NCBI GenBank assembly: GCA_024276395.1
Contig: JAJRXH010000235.1
Location: 1-13,274, forward strand
Direction: 5' to 3'
Length of the DNA stretch: 13,274 bases
Origin: an archaeon
GTDB lineage: Archaea; Asgardarchaeota; Heimdallarchaeia; Hodarchaeales; S146-22
In this document: positions 1-5,189 of the stretch, one piece after another
Position numbering within the stretch: the stretch's first letter is position 1
Layout: each line of letters starts with the position of its first letter
The notes under the pieces: generated by a model
Told to the model about the DNA's origin: nothing
Seen by the model: the letters and a program-made list of their open reading frames with translations, nothing else
Database searches by the model: none
Made by a program: the position numbers and the translations under genes

Positions 1-110
1 AAGCCGGTATCGCTTACAAGAACATCCATGATGTCTGTGAGGCCACCGAGCTAGCTGGAATTTCCAAGCGCGTTGTCTCTCTCGTTCCGATTGGTAATGT
101 AAAGGGTTAA
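1..110 (+). CDS. rtcB: RtcB, RNA-splicing ligase (3' end only)
   Basis: Only the last 35 codons are in the window, read in the frame beginning at base 3 and ending at TAA 108-110. The peptide includes AYKNIHDVCEATELAGISK and ends LVPIGNVKG. This matches the conserved RtcB C-terminus, where an AYKDI...V element is followed by a (L/V)xP(L/I)GVVKG ending. RtcB joins 2',3'-cyclic-phosphate RNA ends to 5'-OH ends using GTP and Mn2+, and it is the tRNA-splicing ligase of archaea. The gene directly downstream is archease, the RtcB activation factor, which supports the call independently. The catalytic residues lie outside the window, so activity cannot be judged. A T-rich tract follows the stop. Confidence 0.9.
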   Translation, partial: AGIAYKNIHDVCEATELAGISKRVVSLVPIGNVKG

Positions 111-130
111 AACCTGAAGAAACAGGGATC

Positions 131-153
131 TCTTTTTCTTTTCACTCTTTTTT
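131..153 (+). terminator. T-tract terminator after rtcB
   Basis: Three T runs (133-137, 139-142, 148-153) begin about 20 bases after the rtcB stop. Archaeal RNA polymerase commonly stops at such U-rich coding-strand tracts without needing a hairpin, and I see no strong stem here. If it works, archease is at least partly transcribed from its own promoter. A weak TATA-like element, TTTAGTAA at 191-198, could serve. Confidence 0.4.
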
Positions 154-257
154 CTAGTGCTCGTTGAACTCGTTGACCAAATCAAGTTGATTTAGTAATG
201 TTGCTCAGCAAGAAATGGAAGATCTAGTTTTTAGATGTCTGAAATAGAGGAGGAGAC

Positions 258-698
258 ATGATGCCATACCGTTACTTGGAAGGATTAACTGTAGCTGATT
301 TAGCTTTTGAAGTAACTGCTGATACATATGAGGAATTGCTGGTAGACTCAGCTAAAGCTGTTACTAATGCAATGATTCGGAATATGGAAATTCTAGAACC
401 TAAAATTGAGAGAACAGCATCCATTACCGCATTAGATGAAGAACTCTTGCTTTTCAATTGGCTTGATGAAATTATTTTTTGGAAAGATACCGAGGGGCTG
501 CTTTTCAAGGAGTTTGACATCTCCGTCGACGAAAATGAAAACCGAGAACTGGTGCTTACCGCCCGAATGCGTGGAGAAGAGCTTGATATGAAAAGAATGG
601 AACTTGTCATTGACGTTAAGGCGCCGACCATGCATCATTTTGACGTGTATCAAAATGATGACGGCAAATGGCACGCCGTCTTCATCGTGGATATTTAA
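258..698 (+). CDS. Archease, RtcB-activating protein
   Basis: A 146-residue soluble protein of normal archease length. Archease speeds guanylylation and turnover of the RtcB ligase in tRNA splicing and RNA repair. Visible family features are an N-terminal YRYLE...VAD segment ending in metal-site Asp14, the central DEELLLFNWLDEIIFW segment (about 60-75), the KAPTMHHFDV stretch (about 122-131), and a C-terminal VDI whose Asp145 is the second expected metal ligand. One oddity is that the usual HTAD motif reads TVAD here, so the motif's His is lost. Upstream is rtcB, the expected partner. A strong Shine-Dalgarno, GAGGAGGA at 247-254, precedes two adjacent ATGs (258 and 261). The second has better spacing and fits the family N-terminus equally well. 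Confidence 0.93.
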   Translation: MMPYRYLEGLTVADLAFEVTADTYEELLVDSAKAVTNAMIRNMEILEPKIERTASITALDEELLLFNWLDEIIFWKDTEGLLFKEFDISVDENENRELVLTARMRGEELDMKRMELVIDVKAPTMHHFDVYQNDDGKWHAVFIVDI

Positions 699-814
699 AG
701 GATCAAGCTGCTTAAAAAGTCCTCTTAAAAAGTTCTTTTTGCAAGGAACTAGTGAGAAGGGTTCTTAAAAGACCAGTAACGTGTTTTACTTGTCCAAATG
801 AGAAGGGAGTCATC

Positions 815-1987
815 ATGAACATTGGTGTTGTCATTGGCTTGTATGACTCAGCTCAGAAGCCTTTCTTTGTATTCTCTCATGTTGTCCCTCACGAAGTTGC
901 CCAAAAAATCTGTCAAAAAGCCTTGGCGGTACAAAAGGTTCTCAGTGGGGAGCCATCTGATAATGAAGGAATTTTCAGTCTTGCAAGCAATATGGTTTCT
1001 GTTTTCATTCACTTTACATGGTACTTCCACCCTTCCAAAAATCAGCTTTTGCCTTTAATCATCGCTTTTACCACGCCAATTAACGATCAGAGAATCTTGT
1101 ACAAGTTTTTCCCACAATTTTCAATCTTATCAAAAGAAATCAAGAGTGATCTCATCGAACTACTCAACAGCACGAAACGCTTGGAAGATTTCATCCGCAC
1201 AGCTCCCAAGTACATTGAAGAACATTATAATTTTGATGCAATGATGTCACGAATTCGAAAGTTACAGCTAGAAGAAGATAAAGATGTCAACGGATCTACC
1301 GTGGTGGTAGGTGTAGCACTCAGCGGTAAGAATTCTCTAGTAGATCGTCCCATCACGTTCCTTAATGAAACCATTCCCAAAAATCTTGACCAAATAATTC
1401 TTCCCTTGATCACTGGCTCAAAAATTGTCATCATCGTGGATGCGAGCAAGATCAATTCGGAGGAGCCTAGTTCTGAAATGATTAAATTAGTGAATGCTGC
1501 TATCGCGACTCTACGAATATTTGCTCCTCATCGAATGATCAAGGTCTGGAAGAATTATGATACCTTTCCTTCGAAGAAATCCATTTCAAGGTTTAACGTG
1601 TTCTGCTTGGATCATGGCCTTAGAAAGCAAGCAAAAAAGGAAAATTGGGTAGTTATCGACTTGATTGAGAGAAAGATCCATGGTGGAGAAGAGAATCGTT
1701 TTTGCAGTGAACTTTTCAAGGAAATACTGGAAGCAGAAGGACGTAGTCCTACTCATGCCAAGGTAGTAGCAAGAAAAAAAGTGGATTGGTTGTTGTTCCA
1801 TGCATCAACATTTTTGGAGCCAGATCTGGAGCCAGATCAAGTCAAGAAACGCGTGGAAAATTTCCTTCCTTATCTTGAAAAAGACGTGCTGGTGATCATT
1901 GCTCGGTTGATTCAAAGGGCAAACCCCAGCGTGAGCAATTATATCATGAAGAAGCTTTCTCTCCGAAAAAGGTTACTAGGTTTTTAG
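815..1987 (+). CDS. Unrecognised 390-aa protein; possible longin/DENN-like architecture
   Basis: I do not recognise a named family. The start at ATG 815 is preferred over the longer frame opening at 752 because a purine-rich AAGGGAG (803-809) sits just before it and the extra 21 residues look non-native. Three parts can be seen. Residues 1-118 alternate beta strands and helices, opening with MNIGVVIGLYDSAQKPFF, which recalls longin or roadblock modules. A charged linker (about 120-160) follows. Residues 161-310 form an alpha/beta region with a hydrophobic core strand, GSKIVIIVDASKIN (201-214), then VNAAIATLRIFAP, then NVFCLDHG and VVIDLIERKIHGG. This pattern loosely resembles the central DENN core. 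The C-terminus (about 311-390) is helical and basic. There is no signal peptide or membrane span. The DENN idea is inference from pattern only. A hypothetical protein is the safe label. Confidence 0.85.
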   Translation: MNIGVVIGLYDSAQKPFFVFSHVVPHEVAQKICQKALAVQKVLSGEPSDNEGIFSLASNMVSVFIHFTWYFHPSKNQLLPLIIAFTTPINDQRILYKFFPQFSILSKEIKSDLIELLNSTKRLEDFIRTAPKYIEEHYNFDAMMSRIRKLQLEEDKDVNGSTVVVGVALSGKNSLVDRPITFLNETIPKNLDQIILPLITGSKIVIIVDASKINSEEPSSEMIKLVNAAIATLRIFAPHRMIKVWKNYDTFPSKKSISRFNVFCLDHGLRKQAKKENWVVIDLIERKIHGGEENRFCSELFKEILEAEGRSPTHAKVVARKKVDWLLFHASTFLEPDLEPDQVKKRVENFLPYLEKDVLVIIARLIQRANPSVSNYIMKKLSLRKRLLGF

Positions 1988-1995
1988 CGAATGAC

Positions 1996-2019
1996 AAAAA
2001 AGGATTGCCAAGATCTTGG
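1996..2019 (-). terminator. Palindrome plus T6 after the m5C methyltransferase gene
   Basis: On the - strand, ten bases past the methyltransferase stop, lies the perfect 12-base palindrome CCAAGATCTTGG (2019-2008). It is followed six bases later by a run of six T (2001-1996). This is the layout of a hairpin/T-tract terminator. It lies in the 41-base gap between two convergent genes. Function is inferred. Confidence 0.45.
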
Positions 2020-2028
2020 GTACTTCAT

Positions 2029-2967
2029 TCATTGAATTTTCTTTAGTTTTGCGAGGAAAAACCCATTCATGCTATCCTCTACCGGATTGAAGCGTCTAGC
2101 CTTGTTTAGCTCATCGCTTACATCTTTTTTATCAGTCAACGCTGGGCGTCCAATTTTCAAGTTCCCAAGATTTAGCAGTCGTGCGTCTTCGTGGTCTTCT
2201 AAAAACCTCGTTAAAAGAATTTCATTTTCTTCAAGGGAAAATGAACAGGTGGAATATACTAGAATGCCTCCTTGTTTCAACTGAGACCAGCAATTCTCTA
2301 ATAGATCACGCTGTCTTGTCGTGATTTTCTTCAAGTTTTGGTAATTATGGAGAATGGCTTTCCAAGATCGATTTCGCCATACCACTCCATCGCTTGAACA
2401 AGGAGCATCAATTAAAATTCTGTCGAAATCTCCCATTCCTAAGGAAGTGAAAGAGAATGTTTTGGCATCCTCGTTTAACACGATCACGTTTGAAGCTCCC
2501 AATCGTGTGACATTTTGACATAATGCCCTCGTTCTGGCGGCATCCACGTCACTTGCCACGATCAAGCCTAGGCAGTTCATAAGCTGTGCTGCATAGGTAG
2601 TTTTTCCACCGGGAGCAGCACATGCATCTAGCAAGGTATGAAAAGGATGTATCTCTAACGCTTGAACTGCTAGCAGGGATGTGGGATCTTGGAAGTAATA
2701 ATATCCGATATAATATTCTGGTAAGGTCTTTATCAGTTTCGTTCCATGCAAGACCATCCAGGAATCTTTAACTAATGGCTGTCGCTTGACTTGAATGTGA
2801 TGCTGCTCGAAAAACTCGAGAACTTGCGTTTCCGAGCAACGAATCGTGTTCACCCTAAAAAAAAGAGGAAGTCGACCCTTTGGCAAAGAACTCAATGCTT
2901 CCAGTTGATCAACAAATTTCTCTCCCATTATTTCTAAGTATTTCTTCTTCAATGGGTTTGGAATCAT
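2029..2967 (-). CDS. NOL1/NOP2/Sun-family RNA (cytosine-5) methyltransferase
   Basis: A SAM-dependent enzyme that methylates C5 of cytosine in tRNA or rRNA, 312 residues long. The N-terminus (about 33-75) holds the RNA-binding segment with LFFRVNTIRCS, typical of the family. The SAM-binding loop DACAAPGGKT is at about 114-123. Motif IV, DAPCSS, is at about 187-192. Motif VI, YSTCSF, is at about 238-243 and carries the nucleophilic Cys; the motif IV Cys assists product release. The C-terminus, RRFNPVEDSMNGFFLAKL, is the usual family ending. No PUA domain is present, so it resembles the short archaeal Trm4-type proteins, but whether the target is tRNA or rRNA cannot be told. I chose ATG 2967 because GGAG lies six bases upstream. 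The TTG at 2979 would overlap that ribosome-binding site. The HIT gene lies upstream on the same strand, 97 bases away. Confidence 0.93.
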   Translation of the reverse strand: MIPNPLKKKYLEIMGEKFVDQLEALSSLPKGRLPLFFRVNTIRCSETQVLEFFEQHHIQVKRQPLVKDSWMVLHGTKLIKTLPEYYIGYYYFQDPTSLLAVQALEIHPFHTLLDACAAPGGKTTYAAQLMNCLGLIVASDVDAARTRALCQNVTRLGASNVIVLNEDAKTFSFTSLGMGDFDRILIDAPCSSDGVVWRNRSWKAILHNYQNLKKITTRQRDLLENCWSQLKQGGILVYSTCSFSLEENEILLTRFLEDHEDARLLNLGNLKIGRPALTDKKDVSDELNKARRFNPVEDSMNGFFLAKLKKIQ

Positions 2968-3009
2968 TTTTTTCTCCAAGTTTGTTTAATTATCCTTCAT
3001 TTCAATGAA

Positions 3010-3032
3010 CAACGCTTTTATCAAGATCCGAA
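3010..3032 (-). promoter_or_regulatory. Candidate promoter for the m5C methyltransferase gene
   Basis: Reading the - strand, TTGATAAAAGCG with a purine-richer stretch before it resembles a BRE/TATA element about 50-60 bases ahead of ATG 2967. That would give a leader of roughly 25-30 bases. It follows a T6 tract just after the HIT stop (3059-3054), which suggests the two genes are transcribed separately. A short inverted repeat, TTCATT/AATGAA (2996-3009), lies around the expected transcription start. All of this is pattern-based. Confidence 0.3.
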
Positions 3033-3053
3033 AGAGAAATGATCTAATTTCCT

Positions 3054-3059
3054 AAAAAA
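3054..3059 (-). terminator. T6 tract after the HIT gene
   Basis: Six consecutive T on the coding strand begin six bases after the HIT-family stop codon. A bare T-tract is enough for archaeal intrinsic termination, though six bases is short and read-through into the methyltransferase gene is possible. Confidence 0.35.
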
Positions 3060-3064
3060 TACAT

Positions 3065-3571
3065 TCAACTGTCTATCAATGAGTCATTTTTTGCTAAGCA
3101 TTCTGTTAAAATTTCGTATACCTCGTCTAGGCTTTGAGGAAGGACTTTGGTATTGCTGATGACTGGCATAAAATTCGTGTCGCCATTCCAACGGGGAACG
3201 ACGTGCAAGTGCACGTGATCCTCGATTCCAGCTCCGGCCATGCGTCCTATATTCATTCCAACATTAAATCCATGGGGATGTAAGGTTTCTCTTAACGTTT
3301 TCATCATAATCTTGGTGATGTGAATGATTTCCAGCAATACTTCGTCCGATAGTTCATCGAGAGAGGATACGTGCGTTTCTGGTGCTACCATTAGATGCCC
3401 GTTGTTGTAAGGATAGATGTTCAAGAGGGCGAAAGCTTCCTTTCCACGATAGATGACGTGATTTTTTTTGTCTTCAGTCGGTGATGCTCTCCACTTGTCA
3501 CAAAAGATGCATCCATCAATTTTTGGCATTTTGATGAATTGCATTCTCCACGGCGCCCATAGTCGTTCCAT
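3065..3571 (-). CDS. HIT-family (histidine triad) nucleotide hydrolase/transferase
   Basis: A 168-residue soluble protein. HIT enzymes of this FHIT/Ap4A-related branch cleave or transfer dinucleoside polyphosphates and nucleotidyl adducts through a covalent nucleotidyl-His intermediate. The opening MERLWAPWRM is characteristic of the branch. A zinc site is predicted from Cys21, Cys24 (CIFC), His67 and His119. The core IYPYNNGHLMVAP (about 52-64) and the triad HVHLHVVPRWNGD (119-131) are intact. His121 and His123 are the triad residues. The start at 3571 is chosen over the in-frame ATG at 3589 because GAGGAG lies about ten bases before it and the family begins at this Met. The gene diverges from the pseudo-GTPase gene. 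The true substrate cannot be read from the sequence. Confidence 0.94.
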   Translation of the reverse strand: MERLWAPWRMQFIKMPKIDGCIFCDKWRASPTEDKKNHVIYRGKEAFALLNIYPYNNGHLMVAPETHVSSLDELSDEVLLEIIHITKIMMKTLRETLHPHGFNVGMNIGRMAGAGIEDHVHLHVVPRWNGDTNFMPVISNTKVLPQSLDEVYEILTECLAKNDSLIDS

Positions 3572-3629
3572 TAAGTTTTCTCTCCTCATTCTTTGATGTT
3601 ATTACTGCACGTCTCCGATTCTTGCTTTT

Positions 3630-3652
3630 TTTTATCAATTATTTCTTTGCGG
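3630..3652 (-). promoter_or_regulatory. Candidate promoter for the HIT gene
   Basis: On the - strand, GCAAAGAAATAATTGATA looks like a BRE-type A-rich stretch followed by an AT-rich TATA-like box about 65-80 bases before ATG 3571. The whole 154-base divergent spacer (3572-3725) must hold promoters for both flanking genes. On the + strand the best box is CTTTTAAGG near 3671-3679. Both calls are weak. Confidence 0.28.
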
Positions 3653-3725
3653 ACTCGTTATCTTGCTTGTCTTTTAAGGTATCTGCGCGTTGAATGCTTA
3701 GGAAGATGATGGAAGGCGATGTACC

Positions 3726-4292
3726 TTGTATGTTCTCAAGCTCACCGTTATAGGTGATGAGTGCCCAATAGATGAAACGAAAAAGATTAGCCTAATGACT
3801 TGTGGAATTGAATTTCAAAACCAAACCATTCGCATTAACACGGAGAAAGGAACCGAAAAATGTCTCATTCAAGTATGGAGGATCCTGTCAAGAGCCAATA
3901 ATCAAGACTTACAGGTTCGGTACATGATGGGGAGCGCAGCGGTGGTCATCTTTTTGAACAATAATCTTCATTCTAATCTAGAACCTCTCAATGAGTACTT
4001 GGATTTAGTGGAAAAAGTTGATAATTCCTCCAAGTTTCTGACTTACGTGGTGATTGTTGCTAAGGGGGGAGAAACCATTGATCTCTGTCAATTTTCCAAA
4101 AATCTATCAGAAAGATATCCTCGGTTACGAATCAAGGTTTATTATTCACCAATGCTTGGCAAATCGGATCTAAATTTCATTTATCAAGATGCGGCTGAGC
4201 ATGCGGTGAGACACGAGTGTGCCACTGTTTTAACTTATCTTGAAGACGATTCTAGTGATGGTAACAAGAAATTTCCGCTATCATTTCCTTGA
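3726..4292 (+). CDS. Rab/Ras-like G-domain protein with degenerate nucleotide-binding motifs
   Basis: A 188-residue protein that keeps the order and spacing of a Rab-type small GTPase while its nucleotide motifs are gone. The opening YVLKLTVIGDE matches Rab strand 1. After that, GDECPIDETKK replaces the P-loop GxxxxGK(S/T), and the next stretch is shortened. TCGIEFQNQTIRI (25-37) mirrors the switch I TIGVDFxxKxI segment, keeping its Thr25. LIQVWRILSRANNQ (47-60) stands where LQIWDTAGQE should be. RYMMGSAAVVIFLNNN (65-80) matches YYRGAxGxIIVFDxT. YVVIVAKGGETIDL (107-120) replaces the IVLVGNKxDL base-recognition motif, and YYSPMLGKSDLN (139-150) replaces the SAK segment. It probably cannot bind or hydrolyse GTP and may be a scaffold. 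The start is TTG 3726, with GGAAGG at 3711-3716. No in-frame ATG exists between the preceding stop (3699) and it. There is no lipidation Cys at the C-terminus. Confidence 0.7.
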   Translation: MYVLKLTVIGDECPIDETKKISLMTCGIEFQNQTIRINTEKGTEKCLIQVWRILSRANNQDLQVRYMMGSAAVVIFLNNNLHSNLEPLNEYLDLVEKVDNSSKFLTYVVIVAKGGETIDLCQFSKNLSERYPRLRIKVYYSPMLGKSDLNFIYQDAAEHAVRHECATVLTYLEDDSSDGNKKFPLSFP

Positions 4293-4319
4293 TATTAAGG
4301 AAAAATCTGCGTTCGCTTG

Positions 4320-4952
4320 ATGAAAGTGACCAACCGTGTCTCTTTCCAACAACTCAAGCACGATGAAAAATATGGAGAACTACGAAGAAAGCTCTTTCAC
4401 GTGGCATATGGCTCATTCTTGATCATTTTAATTCTCTTCTTACACAAAAATGCCGTGTTATTCATTCTGCTTGTTCTACTTCTTATCGGACTACTCTTGT
4501 CACTTCTAGCTAAATTTCGTCATCTCCCGATCATCACGACAATGCTCTTGTTGTTTGATCGCGAAAGAGATTTGAAAACCTTCCCGGGACGTGGAGCCAT
4601 TACTTTCACCTTGGGAATTTTCCTTGCTGTATTCTTTTTCACTCAGAGGGCATATTTTCTCGGGAGCATCGTGTTAACCGTTTCAGATTCTGTGGCAACG
4701 CTCGTGGGGAAATATTTGGGAAAAAAGAAAGTACCATTCTTGAAAAATAAAACTGTTGAAGGATCTTTTAGTTTTTTTGTAAGCACGATGATTTTATCCA
4801 TCATTACCACGCACGATGTTCTTGTCTCCATCGTTGTTAGCCTCGTTGCAATGTTGAGTGAGATGTTAGGGCAATGGCTCGATGATAATCTTCTCGTGCC
4901 AACTAGCGTGGGATTAAGTTATATGGCATTGTCCATCATACTTGCACGCTGA
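4320..4952 (+). CDS. CTP-dependent polyprenol/dolichol or diacylglycerol kinase-like membrane protein
   Basis: A 210-residue integral-membrane protein of the SEC59/DGK1 superfamily (COG0170-type). Members use CTP to phosphorylate dolichol, diacylglycerol or phytol. Motifs in order are LRRKLFHVAYG (21-31), the family's N-terminal RKxxH signature; FPGRGAITFTLG (88-99); SDSVATLVGKYLG (122-134), with the conserved Asp and Gly-Lys; NKTVEGSFSFF (143-153), the K(T/S)xEG element; and MLSEMLGQWLDDNLLVP (178-194), with the conserved Glu and DN. About six or seven hydrophobic spans are visible. Archaeal relatives may feed dolichyl-phosphate for N-glycosylation or recycle archaeal lipids; the substrate is not readable. 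The gene starts 27 bases after the pseudo-GTPase stop and is probably co-transcribed. ATG 4320 is preferred to the adjacent TTG 4317. The ribosome-binding site is weak. Confidence 0.85.
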   Translation: MKVTNRVSFQQLKHDEKYGELRRKLFHVAYGSFLIILILFLHKNAVLFILLVLLLIGLLLSLLAKFRHLPIITTMLLLFDRERDLKTFPGRGAITFTLGIFLAVFFFTQRAYFLGSIVLTVSDSVATLVGKYLGKKKVPFLKNKTVEGSFSFFVSTMILSIITTHDVLVSIVVSLVAMLSEMLGQWLDDNLLVPTSVGLSYMALSIILAR

Positions 4953-5074
4953 TTAGAATAAAAAATTGGCTAAATTCAGCAACTTTCAGCAATCGCGCAT
5001 CAAGACTAGCGCAAAGAGTAAGCCTAGTTTTTAGTTCCCACGGAAAAGTGAATTCGTCTTTTCTGAGGAAAGTA

Positions 5075-5136
5075 GAAAATGGTGTTGATGTAGGCTTTTT
5101 CTAACATTGCTTGGGAATGTTAGAAAAACCATTTTC
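5075..5136. repeat. Bulged composite inverted repeat between convergent genes
   Basis: Two nested perfect inverted repeats share one axis. The outer arms are GAAAATGGT (5075-5083) and ACCATTTTC (5128-5136). The inner arms are TTTTTCTAACATT (5096-5108) and AATGTTAGAAAAA (5116-5128), with the 7-base loop GCTTGGG. The right-hand arms abut and share A5128. On the left, 12 unpaired bases (5084-5095) form a bulge. In total about 21 base pairs could form. It lies 123 bases after the kinase stop and 53 bases after the rpoB stop, so it could be read as RNA from either side. The simplest reading is a two-way terminator or 3'-end stabilising structure. A small structured RNA or a remnant mobile element is also possible. 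Confidence 0.75.
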
Positions 5137-5154
5137 ATGGCGTGAATATCAATG

Positions 5155-5178
5155 AAAAAATGAGAAAATGAGAAAAAA
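5155..5178 (-). terminator. T-rich terminator after rpoB
   Basis: On the - strand, 12 to 35 bases past the rpoB stop, two runs of six T (5178-5173 and 5160-5155) flank TTTTC repeats. On the + strand this reads as short tandem ATGAGAAA-like units. A double T-tract is a good archaeal intrinsic terminator, and the bulged hairpin lies just beyond it. Confidence 0.5.
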
Positions 5179-5189
5179 TGTCGAAAACT

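Noticed and set aside
160..176. Tandem CTCGTTGA copies before archease
   Set aside because: Only two 8-base units and no wider pattern. Too short to call a regulatory repeat or array.
272..674. Ser-rich and other open frames antisense to archease
   Set aside because: Low-complexity composition, and they overlap a clear archease gene. No independent start signal.
752..814. In-frame N-terminal extension of the 390-aa protein, including a CxxC (CFTCPN)
   Set aside because: It begins at a non-ATG codon, lacks a good ribosome-binding site, and ATG 815 has AAGGGAG just upstream. The CxxC looks accidental.
3181..3240. CACGTG-like sequences similar to the divergent-spacer boxes
   Set aside because: They lie inside the HIT gene at the codons of the histidine triad motif and are explained by coding constraint.
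4953..5074. Possible C/D-box or tRNA-like RNA after the kinase gene
   Set aside because: I found no convincing C and D box pair and no tRNA T-loop or cloverleaf. The TTCAGCAA direct repeat (near 4975 and 4985) is too short to interpret.
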